Assembly: GCF_007860135.1 (NCBI RefSeq)
Contig: NZ_SJPV01000008.1
Location: 206,274-270,273, forward strand
Origin: Novipirellula artificiosorum
Lineage (GTDB): Bacteria > Planctomycetota > Planctomycetia > Pirellulales > Pirellulaceae
Direction of reading: 5' to 3'
Length of the DNA: 64,000 nt
Shown: in pieces, positions 17,753 through 27,222 of the stretch
How positions within the stretch are numbered: position 1 is the stretch's first letter
How the letters are laid out: every line of letters starts with the position of its first letter
Position numbers and translations under genes: made by a program
Notes under the pieces: model-generated
Told to the model about the DNA's origin: nothing
Seen by the model: the letters and a program-made list of their open reading frames with translations, nothing else
Database searches by the model: none

Positions 17753-17950
17753 CCGTCGGCAATCCTTCGAGACGGTTCTGGGGAGACTCAGGCGGCCAGC
17801 CTTGGTGACGGTACCGATCCTCAATAAACGGATCTTCCGCAGATTCGGTGGATCATCGCGTGGCTTATCGAAAAATTGGCTTATCTAAAAATTCTGTGGG
17901 TGAGGCCAAAACAATCGCTCCACCTTGCAACTCGCAGCGATTCCCCGAAA

Positions 17951-18724
17951 ATGAGCCTCTTCTATCCAAATCACTCCTTGCCCCCTGGCCCCTCGATGCC
18001 TCAACCACGTCGCGCACTCTACGGTTCCCTCGAATGCATCGTTGTGGATGGAGGAGAAACGCCGACGATTCCGGTGATTCTCTGTCACGGGTACGGGGCA
18101 CCGGGGACCGATTTGGTCGGGTTGGCCTTTGAATGGATCTCACTCCTCGGTGACGACGCCGGTGCATTTCGCTTTGTCTTTCCCGCCGCGCCGTTGTCGC
18201 TTGCTGAAATGGGGATGCCTGGGGCGCGAGCTTGGTGGCCCATCAACATGGCCCAGTTGGCTGACGCGATCCAAGCGTCACGCTTTCGTGACATGCACGA
18301 TCACGAACCTGACGGAATCACTGCGGCACGTGAAGCTCTGTGCCAAGCGGTCCGCGAAATCAAGGCGGAACTCGGAAGTGATGCGAATCCATTTGTCTTG
18401 GGTGGTTTTTCGCAAGGTGCGATGTTGACGCTCGATGCGTCATTGCGCGGATTGCCCGAGTCGCCGGCGTTGCTGTTGCTCTACAGCGGAACCGTCATTT
18501 GCAAGCCGCTATGGGATGCCACGCTTGGTCGGCTTGGGGACACGCATGTTTATCAAGCTCACGGAACGCTTGATCCCATCCTGCCCTTCGAAAGTGCGGA
18601 AGAGCTGTCACGCATGCTTATCAAGGCTGGCATCGATGCAGAATTCCACTCCTTTGATGGCCCCCACACGATCGATACCGATTCGATCGCTCGAACCGCC
18701 CAGCTGCTGCGTGATTTGCTCTAG
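17951..18724 (+). CDS. Phospholipase/carboxylesterase family serine hydrolase
   Basis: With the ATG at 17951 the product has 257 residues; the ATG at 17996 (MPQPRRALYG) is an alternative. It is an alpha/beta hydrolase with the oxyanion strand VILCHGYGAPGTD, nucleophile elbow GGFSQGAM, Asp in HGTLDPILPF and His in DGPHTI, matching the carboxylesterase/lysophospholipase group (YpfH-like). No signal peptide is seen, so it is predicted cytoplasmic. The stop overlaps the stop of the convergent gene by four bases. The substrate is probably a short acyl ester, but this is inference. Confidence 0.85.
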   Translation: MSLFYPNHSLPPGPSMPQPRRALYGSLECIVVDGGETPTIPVILCHGYGAPGTDLVGLAFEWISLLGDDAGAFRFVFPAAPLSLAEMGMPGARAWWPINMAQLADAIQASRFRDMHDHEPDGITAAREALCQAVREIKAELGSDANPFVLGGFSQGAMLTLDASLRGLPESPALLLLYSGTVICKPLWDATLGRLGDTHVYQAHGTLDPILPFESAEELSRMLIKAGIDAEFHSFDGPHTIDTDSIARTAQLLRDLL

Positions 18725-19323
18725 CTGCTGACGTCAGGTGTCCAATCGATGAGCGATCGCCGATCCAGATCCCTACGGATGATCTTGCAAGCCATGCCTG
18801 GCAGCAACAACCGGGCGAATGCCGACATCGTGATTGCAGATTGGTTGTACGTTAGCATCGCAGCATAGGCTTGCGTTTTCGCGTCCGTCAAACCTCGCAT
18901 GCAGCCTGCGACCGTTGCCCGATTCGCAATCGATTCGTCTTTCTGTATCTGTTCGACCAAGCGATCCGTTGCCAAGCCCAATTCACACTCGGTTTGCGAC
19001 AACGATTCGGCAAGCGTACGACTATTTGAATCGTCGCGTAGCTGAGCGAGCGCTCGAGAGGTTCGTTGGCAGAAAACGGAAACCCGTGATTGTGTCGAGG
19101 CCTCGAAGTCACTTGGCAAAGAATCAAGCAGGTGCTCAATGATCAGATGTTCTTTGGCGATCGCATCGGCCAGCCCTTTGAATGCCAGATCACATCGCCG
19201 CTCCATTTGATGAATAGAATGGCAGGTCCAAAGGAGCCATCCGACGAAGACGCATCCCAATATCGCGATCAAGAGAATTGCGACTTCCGCCACGTTGTAC
19301 TCCAATAGTGAATAGGGCGTCAT
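18721..19323 (-). CDS. LemA-like membrane-anchored helical protein
   Basis: The product has 200 residues. One membrane helix lies at about 10-34 (VAEVAILLIAILGCVFVGWLL), followed by a long helical, coiled-coil-prone region. Near the end, a stretch with TYNQSAITMSAF and a Pro-containing hydrophobic segment recalls the YN...YN...FP pattern of LemA proteins. The similarity is weak, and the family must be treated as tentative. The gene is convergent with an esterase gene (four-base overlap of stops). Function unknown. Confidence 0.55.
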   Translation of the reverse strand: MTPYSLLEYNVAEVAILLIAILGCVFVGWLLWTCHSIHQMERRCDLAFKGLADAIAKEHLIIEHLLDSLPSDFEASTQSRVSVFCQRTSRALAQLRDDSNSRTLAESLSQTECELGLATDRLVEQIQKDESIANRATVAGCMRGLTDAKTQAYAAMLTYNQSAITMSAFARLLLPGMACKIIRRDLDRRSLIDWTPDVSS

Positions 19324-19490
19324 CGCCTTGGATGCGTTTCGATTCCAGCAACATCGTTGCGCACCTCGGTAGGGACGCTACAATACCGCCAAGCCTCTAC
19401 TTTGTTCAATCCTCTAAACATTTGCTCATTTCTTTCGAAATAGCGAATTGCTAACCACCCATCCGTAGTAGTACAGGTCTGTCACATCGC

Positions 19491-20048
19491 ATGAATCGAA
19501 TCGTCGGCCGTCGTCCCGCGCCAAGCGAAACCCCTTCCGAGTACCAGCAAGCCTTGATTGCGAAACTGGATGGCGATTGCGTGCTCCAACTGCTCGAGAG
19601 TCAACTTTTTACCCTCTGCGAGTTAGCCAGCAACGTCTGCCCCGAACAGGTGGATAAAATCCATGCTCCCTACGGTTGGACGATTCGTCAGGTGGTTGAG
19701 CATTGTGCCGATGCAGAACGGGTCTTCGGATATCGCATTTTGCGATTTGCAGCAGGCGACACGACGCCGTTGGCGGGTTGGGACGAGAACACGTATGCAG
19801 ATCGTCGCTTCGGCTTAGGGAACTTTGGGCATTTGGTCAGCGAAATGGGCTCGTTGCGTCAAGCCAACCTCTTGCTATTACGGCGAATCACGCCCAAGGC
19901 ATGGAATTCCAGCGGGACCGCCGACAACCAAACCGTCTCGGTGCGCGGGCTGGCGTGGCTTGCTGCCGCCCACCTTGATCATCACATGCGAATCGTGGCG
20001 AAACGATGCGAAGTGGAATTGCCAACGCGACCGATCGACGCTCACTAG
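19491..20048 (+). CDS. DinB-superfamily protein
   Basis: The product has 185 residues. It is predicted as a four-helix bundle with three metal-binding His positions typical of DinB/YfiT-like proteins: H in TIRQVVEHCADAERVFGYR and the two His of AAHLDHHMRI. The family includes bacillithiol or mycothiol transferases and many uncharacterised metal-dependent enzymes. It has no signal peptide. It is convergent with the ABC exporter gene 60 bases away. The specific reaction is unknown. Confidence 0.8.
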   Translation: MNRIVGRRPAPSETPSEYQQALIAKLDGDCVLQLLESQLFTLCELASNVCPEQVDKIHAPYGWTIRQVVEHCADAERVFGYRILRFAAGDTTPLAGWDENTYADRRFGLGNFGHLVSEMGSLRQANLLLLRRITPKAWNSSGTADNQTVSVRGLAWLAAAHLDHHMRIVAKRCEVELPTRPIDAH

Positions 20049-20108
20049 ACCAACCCAGTTGGTTGTCGTATTCCGTTGAAGTCGAAGCCATCGGTTTTTC
20101 CGCCCTCG

Positions 20109-22106
20109 CTACGCCGATCGTTGCAACTCACCGCCACAGAGGCTTTGATAGAAGCGGTTCTGCGTGATCAGTTCGTCATGGCGTCCGGCATCCGCAATCA
20201 TTCCACTTTCGATCACCACAATGCGATCAGCCATCGACAAACTGGTTGGGCGGTGCGTGATCATCACTCCGGTGCGATCAACGAGGAATTTGGCCAAGGC
20301 TTGATGAATCAGACGCTCGCTTTCCAGGTCGATAGCGCTGGTGGCTTCATCCAGAATCAAGATATCCGGTTCGCGCAAAAACGCTCGTGCCAAGGCGAGT
20401 CGTTGCATCTGGCCGCCGGACAGCCGCATGCCGTGCCCTCCCAGCATGGTTCCATAGCCATTCGGCGTTTTGCGGCGAATGAAGTCATCTGCGAAAGCCA
20501 ATTTTGCGGCCCGGACGACTGCATGCGTGTCGGCCCCCGGCGTCCCGTAGCGAATGTTGTTTTCAATCGTATCGTCAAACAACACCGTGCGCTGTGTCAC
20601 CAACGCAATACGGCGACGGAGGTCTCGCGTCTTCATTTCGTTGATCGGCGTATCATCGAGCAGCACTTGGCCGCTTTGTGGGTCATCAAACCGGCACAAC
20701 AAGTTCACGATCGTACTCTTCCCGCTGCCATTGGGTCCGACCACCGCAATGGTCTCGCCTTGCCGAATCGTCAAGTTGACACCCCGCAAAACCGTCGGAC
20801 CCGAGGGGTATTGGTAGACGACATTCTGCAGTCGGATTTCCTTGTGCGGCCGCGGCACCGTTTTTCCAACCGCCGGTTCCGTAACGCGAATCGGTTGGTC
20901 GATGATTTCGTAAACACGGTCGGCTGCGGCGATGCCTCGTTGCAAGCCACTCCAAACATCTTGCAATTTTCTGGCGGGATCCGATGCACCGATCAGCAGC
21001 GCAAAGAACGTCAAGACCTCGCTCATCTTCAGCGGTACGGTGCTCATGGGAATCCCGAAAATCGCCGTTTTTTGTTTCACGACCAAGTAGCCTCCCGCCA
21101 GAACCGCGAGCCCGACAATCGTCATCCCCAACAATTCGCTGACACTGCGCGCCGCAGTGTTGTAGAACGCCATCTTCATCGATTTGCGGAAATAGGCGGT
21201 GATTCCTCGATGGAACTTGGCCCGCTCATAAGCCTGTGTGTTGAACGCTTTGACGACGCGGATGCCTGCATAAGAATCGTTCAGCATTCCATAAATCTGA
21301 CTCATCTCTTCCATCGCTCGCCGACTGGCACGGCGAATCGCCCGGCTGAGGTGATGCATCAACAATGCCACCAACGGCGTTACGACCATGACCAGCAACA
21401 GAAGTCGTGGGCAAACGAACAAGGCACCGCCAAGGCAAACGGCCATCTTAAGAGGTTCGCGAAGCAACCGGCCCATGAGAACGCCAACCCCACCCGAGAC
21501 GTCGGCCGCGTCATTGGTCAAACGGGATGTCAAGTTGGCCGATCCATTTTCGCCGAACGAGTCAAGATCCAACCTCAAGGTTTTCCGAAAAAACTGACCT
21601 CGCAAATCGACCGACGCTTTCTCAGCAACATATTGAACCAACATCAAGTTGACGAGCAGGGCGACCAGTTTGATCGCGGTACCGCCAATCAACAAAACGA
21701 CAATGACGAGCAGGGTTTTGTATGCGTCCGATGGGGCGTAGCGATCTACGTACGGTTTCGCCTTGACGAGGTATTTGAGCGTTTCGGCATAAGCGGTTTG
21801 TTTTGTTTTCGCCGTATCAATCTTCAGTTCGATTTTTGGTTTCTCGTCGGGCTTGGCAACGACGAACTGAGCCTTCAGGTCAGCGGCTTCTGCATCCAAT
21901 GCCGCAATCAATTCTTCTGTTTTCTTGATTTCCTTGTCGACGTGCTGCGGAATGCTATCGCCAGCGAAAACCACTTCGACGATCGGGTACAGGGTTCCGA
22001 TATTGGCGCCCCACAAGACGGCAATTACGACCGATGTCAATACAATCCCTAGGAATGACCACCGTCGGCGTGCGGCTAGAAGAAGTACGCGGCCAAAGTT
22101 TTTCAT
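20109..22106 (-). CDS. ABC exporter, MsbA/multidrug type (fused permease and ATPase)
   Basis: The product has 665 residues. It carries an N-terminal membrane domain with a large charged helical insertion after the first helix (about residues 55-105, rich in Lys, Glu and Asp). The ATPase domain has Walker A GPNGSGKST (about 455), signature LSGGQMQRLALARA (about 560), Walker B ILILDEATSAID and the switch His in THRPTSL. The half-transporter would act as a homodimer, exporting lipids or drugs from the inner membrane. The long loop between helices 1 and 2 is larger than in typical MsbA. The gene stands alone, with a 370-base gap to the divergent secreted-protein gene. Confidence 0.92.
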   Translation of the reverse strand: MKNFGRVLLLAARRRWSFLGIVLTSVVIAVLWGANIGTLYPIVEVVFAGDSIPQHVDKEIKKTEELIAALDAEAADLKAQFVVAKPDEKPKIELKIDTAKTKQTAYAETLKYLVKAKPYVDRYAPSDAYKTLLVIVVLLIGGTAIKLVALLVNLMLVQYVAEKASVDLRGQFFRKTLRLDLDSFGENGSANLTSRLTNDAADVSGGVGVLMGRLLREPLKMAVCLGGALFVCPRLLLLVMVVTPLVALLMHHLSRAIRRASRRAMEEMSQIYGMLNDSYAGIRVVKAFNTQAYERAKFHRGITAYFRKSMKMAFYNTAARSVSELLGMTIVGLAVLAGGYLVVKQKTAIFGIPMSTVPLKMSEVLTFFALLIGASDPARKLQDVWSGLQRGIAAADRVYEIIDQPIRVTEPAVGKTVPRPHKEIRLQNVVYQYPSGPTVLRGVNLTIRQGETIAVVGPNGSGKSTIVNLLCRFDDPQSGQVLLDDTPINEMKTRDLRRRIALVTQRTVLFDDTIENNIRYGTPGADTHAVVRAAKLAFADDFIRRKTPNGYGTMLGGHGMRLSGGQMQRLALARAFLREPDILILDEATSAIDLESERLIHQALAKFLVDRTGVMITHRPTSLSMADRIVVIESGMIADAGRHDELITQNRFYQSLCGGELQRSA

Positions 22107-22478
22107 CGGTAGTTCGTCGTCCCTGACGAGAGTAAGTGGAATCGTCGATCAGTCGAATAATGCATTTCCGATGCACTTGTAGCCAAGTTCAATGTCTCGG
22201 GCTAGATGAATTCCCTCTCGGGAAAGCTAGCAAGGTCATATTCGCGGCGATTTTCGTTTTCCGTCCACTCCCGCGCTCCGCCTCGTAGGTGATAAATTTC
22301 AAATTTTGCGAGAAAAGGGCGACTTGGCGTGAACGGGTAAGCTAGCTTTTCTAATAGCGATGTCGTCCGTTATCTCGTGTTCGGCCAACGGCTCAACCGG
22401 CCGCGACCGATACGGTGGAAAAAGCGGCCGCATCCTACCACTCCTCTCTTCTCTTCTCCACAAAGTTTGGAAATACCG
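22107..22478. other. Non-coding divergent intergenic region
   Basis: This 372-base stretch separates the ABC exporter (minus) from the secreted-protein/Tad cluster (plus), so it must hold promoters for both. No convincing gene, RNA or repeat was seen. Confidence 0.5.
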
Positions 22479-23126
22479 ATGATGCGAATGGCAATGCGCA
22501 TGGAAAACTTGCGCCAAATGGTCGTTATCGGGGGGCTCTTTTCCGTACTCGCCGTGGCTACTCTTGGCTCAAGCAAGGCATCCGACCCTTCGATTTTCAA
22601 AGTCGAAGAGGTTTGGGAAATGGTGGTCAATGAACCTGACCCGGCGAACATCTCACCTCAAATTACCTTTTTTCTATCCCCGAGCACCGACATCGACGAT
22701 TGCTACTTTCAGTTGCAAATGAACTACGAGGCTGATGACGACTTTTCCGGCGGTGGTTTTCATGTCGGTGCCATCGACCACGGCAAAATGATTGATGAAG
22801 CTCGAAGTGGCACCCATCGCGTGCTGGCCACAAAGGGAGATCACGTCCGTTGGACAAACGTCGTTGCGGTGGTTAACAACAAATTGCTATTCGCCGTCAA
22901 GGATGGACTTGGAGCAGAATGGGGTGGCTTTGGAGGTCCCGAATATCTCGTTACGATTCCGTCGAGTCCGGTCACCGATCTGTCCGCATATGACCCTCAA
23001 CAAAGCCTCGATGCGATTGATATTGGTTTTGGTGCAAATCGGATCGATAGAGTGACGTTAGTTGAAGTTCGCGTGTTCTACTCCGATGGGCACGCCCTCA
23101 CCTTGCCGATCAATCGACAACCTTAA
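22479..23126 (+). CDS. Secreted protein of unknown function
   Basis: The product has about 215 residues starting at the first of three close ATGs (22479, 22482, 22494). It carries an N-terminal signal peptide (MVVIGGLFSVLAVATLGSSKA) and then an acidic, beta-rich domain without a recognised family. Part of it (residues about 75-150) has the look of a small carbohydrate-binding or jelly-roll fold, but this is only an impression. It has one Cys. It lies 61 bases before a TadG-like gene on the same strand, so it may belong to the same transcription unit. Confidence 0.65.
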   Translation: MMRMAMRMENLRQMVVIGGLFSVLAVATLGSSKASDPSIFKVEEVWEMVVNEPDPANISPQITFFLSPSTDIDDCYFQLQMNYEADDDFSGGGFHVGAIDHGKMIDEARSGTHRVLATKGDHVRWTNVVAVVNNKLLFAVKDGLGAEWGGFGGPEYLVTIPSSPVTDLSAYDPQQSLDAIDIGFGANRIDRVTLVEVRVFYSDGHALTLPINRQP

Positions 23127-23187
23127 AAACGTTCGGTTGTCCAACTTTTCTCCCTCCTTCTCAAGCCAATCCATTGGGGCAATATCA

Positions 23188-24375
23188 ATGCATGCGCTAA
23201 CCTCGTTTCTTCGTCTCTACTTTCATCCCGCCGACGGCGGTGAAGGCTCGACCCTCCAGCGTAAGCGGTCCCCCGACCAACGTCGAGGTTCGGCCATCGT
23301 GCTGGGATTGTTTTTGACTGTCGGACTGATATCGCTTATGGCGATTGTTTTGGACTTCAGCTACATCCACGTTGCGAGGACCGAGATGCAACGAACTGCC
23401 GATGCGGCTGCTTTGGGGGGGTGTTGGGAAGTATTTGACCGCCAGGTCAGCGGAGAGGTAGCGACGGATCTTGAAGCGGCTGCTCAAAGCGAAGCGAACC
23501 AGATCTCGAATGTGAACCTTGTCGGGCGAGATTCGCTACAGCTGTTGAGCGAAGATGTTGAGGTCGGAACCTATGGCATTGACAAATCGTGGGATACATC
23601 GGAACCGCAGAACTTCAATGCGGTTCGAGTGGCTTTGAAACGCCATGGTGAAAGCAATCGTGAGTTGCCGCTGTTCTTCGGGGCATTGACTGGACGCGAT
23701 ACGCAATCGTTGGAAGTCACGGCGACGGCAGCGATGCTCAGCAGCATCCGTGGGTTCTACGCGCCTTCGAGTCATGAGGAGCGCTTGGAGATTCTGCCGC
23801 TAGCGTTAGACCGGCCCAGTTGGCGTGCCGCTTGTGCCAAAGCAACTGAAGACAATTACGCATATTCCAATGGCCAAGTCGTTCCCGGGTCGGATGGCAT
23901 CTTCGAGACCAATCTGTATCCCAAAGGGACGGGGGCACCGGGAAACCGTGGGACGGTGGACATTGGCGGAGAGGACAACAGCACCAATGATTTGTCGCGT
24001 CAAGTGCTGCATGGTATTTCGCTCCAAGATCTGATTGATCTGAACCGGCCGCTCGAATTCGATGACAGTGGTGTCTTGCTACTCAATGGGGACACGGGCA
24101 TCAGCGCCGGAATCAAGGACGAACTGGCCACCTTGATTGGCAAGACTCGCATCATTCCGATTTATGTCTCGGTAAGCGGCAACGGGAACAATGCCATGTT
24201 TACGATCGTCCAGTTTGAAGGCGTCAGGATTCTCGACGTGAAGCTAACCGGAAAAAAAGACGACAAGGTCGTGATTATCCAGCCGACCAAGGTGATCGCG
24301 CGGAATTGCAAAATCGATTTCACCGGAAAACACACCAGCAGCCATTTGGTGGCTCCGGTGATGCTGGTGAACTAA
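23188..24375 (+). CDS. TadG-like pilus-assembly protein (TadE/G-like N-terminus)
   Basis: The start at the ATG at 23188 follows a GGGGC stretch; the frame is open further upstream. The product has 395 residues. An N-terminal segment RRGSAIVLGLFLTVGLISLMAIVLDF, followed by ARTEMQRTADAAALGG, is the hallmark of the TadE/G-like family, whose members are secreted by tight-adherence (Flp) pilus systems. The rest is an extracytoplasmic domain that lacks a recognisable von Willebrand A motif. A TadE-like gene begins 50 bases downstream. No Tad ATPase or secretin is adjacent. Role is inferred as a surface pseudopilin or pilus accessory protein. Confidence 0.82.
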   Translation: MHALTSFLRLYFHPADGGEGSTLQRKRSPDQRRGSAIVLGLFLTVGLISLMAIVLDFSYIHVARTEMQRTADAAALGGCWEVFDRQVSGEVATDLEAAAQSEANQISNVNLVGRDSLQLLSEDVEVGTYGIDKSWDTSEPQNFNAVRVALKRHGESNRELPLFFGALTGRDTQSLEVTATAAMLSSIRGFYAPSSHEERLEILPLALDRPSWRAACAKATEDNYAYSNGQVVPGSDGIFETNLYPKGTGAPGNRGTVDIGGEDNSTNDLSRQVLHGISLQDLIDLNRPLEFDDSGVLLLNGDTGISAGIKDELATLIGKTRIIPIYVSVSGNGNNAMFTIVQFEGVRILDVKLTGKKDDKVVIIQPTKVIARNCKIDFTGKHTSSHLVAPVMLVN

Positions 24376-24425
24376 CTCTTTTCTTTCGACATCAAGCCCA
24401 TCACGCTTTACTGGAGTACATTTCG

Positions 24426-24854
24426 ATGCTGACGAGAGTCGCCTCCGTTGTGGCGAGAAGACGAAAATGCCGAGGGACTTCGGCGGTGGAATTCGCCCTG
24501 ATTGCTCCGTTGATGATTGCCTTTACCTTCGGAATTGTCGAGATCGGACGACTAAGTCTCGTCAAACAATCAGCCACTCACGCAACGCGTGAAGGAGCTC
24601 GAGTTGCAATCCGCCCAACCGCGACCGGGGGGGACGTGATTGAAGCGGTTCAAAAAGAACTCGCGATCCTAGCGATTGACGGTGCGGCGATCGAGGTCGA
24701 ACCAGCGTTGGTCGAAGAGGCTGCCCCGGGATCCCTGATCACCGTTCGTGTCCGAATTGGCATTGCATCGGTTAGTTGGGTTCCCGGGTTCCTTGACTTT
24801 GGAACCACCGATCTGGTCGCGGAGTCCTCGATGCGACGTGAAAGCACCAACTAG
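24426..24854 (+). CDS. TadE-like pseudopilin
   Basis: The product has 142 residues from the ATG at 24426, which has a GGAG ribosome-binding site about nine bases upstream. The N-terminal part holds RGTSAVEFALIAPLMIAFTFGIVEIGR, the TadE signature with its Glu in the hydrophobic helix. The remainder is a short periplasmic domain. TadE pseudopilins work in Flp pilus formation. The gene follows the TadG-like gene, giving a two-gene unit typical of planctomycetes, where these proteins are often found away from the core tad locus. Confidence 0.85.
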   Translation: MLTRVASVVARRRKCRGTSAVEFALIAPLMIAFTFGIVEIGRLSLVKQSATHATREGARVAIRPTATGGDVIEAVQKELAILAIDGAAIEVEPALVEEAAPGSLITVRVRIGIASVSWVPGFLDFGTTDLVAESSMRRESTN

Positions 24855-24925
24855 CCAAAACGGTTGGTGGCGGCGTAGAATCTCCGTAGTTGATTCCTCT
24901 TGGACACATCACGGCTAGAGACTCT

Positions 24926-26212
24926 ATGACGCGACGACGACGGACTCTGATGATCACGACGTTCTGTCTGTTTTTTTCCCTCGCCACATCCTGGTCCTGT
25001 GCGGAAGATTGGACACAGTTTCGAGGGTCCGATTATGGTCGGACGGCGGAGGTCGATGTCGCCCAACAGTGGGATTCCGGCGGCGTGGCTTGGAAAACTC
25101 CGCTTCAGGGACGAGGAGCATCGAGTCCCGTTGTGTTCGGCAATCGCATCTATTTGACTGCCTACACCGGATACGGCATCGATCCAGAGTCACCTGGAAA
25201 CGCAAGCGACTTGGTTCGCCATGTCTTGTGCATTGGCGTTGAAGACGGGAATCTGATTTGGCAACAGTCGGTGCCAGCAATTTCGGACAAGAACGAGTTC
25301 AACACCTGGGGCGTGGGTCTTCATGGTTACGCTTCAAGTACGCCCGCGGTTGACAACACCGGTGTCTACGTTTTCTTTGGAGCCAGCGGCGTTTTGGCTT
25401 TCGACCATCAAGGAACCCAACGTTGGCGTGCCGATGTTGGATCGGGGACCCATGCGTTTGGTTCGGGGACGTCGCCGGTCCTCCACAACGAAATGGTGAT
25501 TGTTAATGCGTGTGTCGAAAGCGGTGACCTCGTCGCATTGAAGAAAACGGATGGCAGTGAGGTGTGGCGTCAATCGGGAATCGACGAAGCGTGGAACTCC
25601 CCGGTGATCTACAAAGCATTGGATGGTTCGGACGAATTAGCGGTGACCATGAAGAAAAAGATCATGGCCTTTAATCCGAACACGGGTCAACCGCTTTGGA
25701 CCTGCGACGGAATTGACGATTATATCTGTCCTCACATCACCGTCGAAGATGGCATTTTGTTTGCCGGCGGTGGCCGTCGGAGTCGCACCCTTGCGATCCG
25801 CAGTGGCGGACGTGGCGATGTGACCGATTCCCATCAGTTGTGGGATGTCGCAAAGGGATCGAACGTCTCCTCAGCGGTTTATCACGATGGCTTTCTCTAC
25901 TGGGCCAAGGAGAAGAGCGGGATTCTTTACTGTGCGGACGCATCCACAGGAGAAATCCAATATGAGCAACGTATCGATCCATCGCCCGATTTGATTTACG
26001 CTTCGCCGTTATGGGCCGATGGGCGTCTTTACTATGTCAGCCGCAAGAACGGCATCTTTGTGGTTGCAGCAAAACCTCGCTTTGAGTTGCTTTCCCATAC
26101 GCAACTTGACGGTGACGATTCCGCCTTCAATGCTTCTCCCGTACCGCTGCCCGGTGGTGCTGTGTTGCTGCGTAGTGACAAATTTTTGTACCGGATCAAG
26201 CCCGCCACTTAG
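24926..26212 (+). CDS. Secreted PQQ-type beta-propeller protein
   Basis: The product has 428 residues starting at the ATG at 24926 (MTRRRRTLMITTFC); a second ATG at 24950 is possible. The signal peptide ends near CAEDWTQFRG. Repeated motifs such as SSPVVFGNRIYLT, STPAVDNTGVYVF, TSPVLHNEMVIV and YASPLWADGRLYY mark the blades of a PQQ-like (pyrrolo-quinoline quinone) propeller. These proteins are extracytoplasmic and many have lost the cofactor; no dehydrogenase active site is evident. The stop overlaps the stop of the convergent kinase gene by four bases. A shortened homologue lies on the other side of the kinase. Confidence 0.85.
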   Translation: MTRRRRTLMITTFCLFFSLATSWSCAEDWTQFRGSDYGRTAEVDVAQQWDSGGVAWKTPLQGRGASSPVVFGNRIYLTAYTGYGIDPESPGNASDLVRHVLCIGVEDGNLIWQQSVPAISDKNEFNTWGVGLHGYASSTPAVDNTGVYVFFGASGVLAFDHQGTQRWRADVGSGTHAFGSGTSPVLHNEMVIVNACVESGDLVALKKTDGSEVWRQSGIDEAWNSPVIYKALDGSDELAVTMKKKIMAFNPNTGQPLWTCDGIDDYICPHITVEDGILFAGGGRRSRTLAIRSGGRGDVTDSHQLWDVAKGSNVSSAVYHDGFLYWAKEKSGILYCADASTGEIQYEQRIDPSPDLIYASPLWADGRLYYVSRKNGIFVVAAKPRFELLSHTQLDGDDSAFNASPVPLPGGAVLLRSDKFLYRIKPAT

Positions 26213-27201
26213 GCAACAGCATCGATCAGGCTGTGAATCGCATCGATCAACTCCCGCATCGATTGATATCTCGCGGAGGGTTGTTTTGCGGTCGCGCGGG
26301 CAAAGATGTCGTCTGCGATTTGAGGAATGCCAAGCCCTGGGGATCGTTCACACGGAGGCGTTGGTGCTCGGGAGCAGATGTTGTCGAACGTTTCTTCTTC
26401 GTTTATCCCGCGAAAGGGCTCGGCAATCGCCATCGCTTCGTAAAGGCAGACGCCTACGGAGAAAATGTCGCTGCGTTCGTCAATGTTCTTGTTGCCGATT
26501 TGTTCCGGCGACATGTAGGTGGGTGTTCCAATCAATTGTTGAGCGGGCGTGAGCGGTGAGATCTCGAAATCGCCATCGCGATGCCGGACCGATCGGATGA
26601 CGGCCCCGAAATGGCCTGATCTTGAGGTTGGCAGTAGGGTGTCCGAGTTGTCCAGCGCTGGTAGCCCCCATACTTTGGCGGATCCCCAATCAAGCAAGGT
26701 GACTTCGCCAAAGTTTCCGACGTAAATGTTGGCAGGTTTGACATCGCGATGCACGACGCCGCAGGCATGAGCGAACGACAGTGTTTGGCAGATCTCCGAG
26801 ATCACCTCAAGACGCCTTTTTAACGGGTACGCGGCAACCGTGTCCTGTTTCCGTTGCGCGATGCCTCGTAAGACGTCAAAGAAGCTTTCGCCAGAAATGC
26901 GTGCCATTGTGTAGTAAATGCCAAGTTCTTCATCGTCGCCGACATCGTAAACCGCAACGGTGCCTGGATGCTCGATTTGCGCCGTGACACGTGCTTCGCG
27001 AAGCAACCGCCGGCGGAATGATGGAAGGGAGCGATGTTCCGGTAGCAGCATCTTGATCGCAACCGAGCGACCGATGATCTGGTCAAACCCGGATTGCAAC
27101 ATGCCATTGCCGCCGCGAGCCATCGGTCGACGATCGCGATAGCGAGCCAATCCGGTGGGGATCCGCGAAGGGACAATGGGCGAGTCATCGAGCGTGATCA
27201 T
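26209..27201 (-). CDS. Cytoplasmic Ser/Thr protein kinase
   Basis: The product has 330 residues and is nearly all kinase domain. Features are VAIK with K50, HRDVKPAN (141-148), DWG at 161-163 instead of DFG, and a SPEQ segment in place of APE. The Gly-rich loop is unusual, reading MARGGNGML. A short insertion of about 40 residues sits in the activation segment, between DWGSAKVWGL and LIGTPTYMSPEQ. No membrane helix is seen. The start ATG has a GGGGG stretch just before it. It lies between two PQQ propeller genes and might be linked with them, but this is inferred from position only. Confidence 0.88.
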   Translation of the reverse strand: MITLDDSPIVPSRIPTGLARYRDRRPMARGGNGMLQSGFDQIIGRSVAIKMLLPEHRSLPSFRRRLLREARVTAQIEHPGTVAVYDVGDDEELGIYYTMARISGESFFDVLRGIAQRKQDTVAAYPLKRRLEVISEICQTLSFAHACGVVHRDVKPANIYVGNFGEVTLLDWGSAKVWGLPALDNSDTLLPTSRSGHFGAVIRSVRHRDGDFEISPLTPAQQLIGTPTYMSPEQIGNKNIDERSDIFSVGVCLYEAMAIAEPFRGINEEETFDNICSRAPTPPCERSPGLGIPQIADDIFARATAKQPSARYQSMRELIDAIHSLIDAVA

Positions 27202-27222
27202 CGAGTCCCCCTTCTCGGCCGA

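Noticed and set aside
20076..22052. A 658-codon open frame on the plus strand opposite the ABC exporter
   Set aside because: The minus-strand ABC exporter has all ATPase motifs. The plus frame gives no known motif and is rich in His, Arg and Gln, as expected for an antisense shadow.
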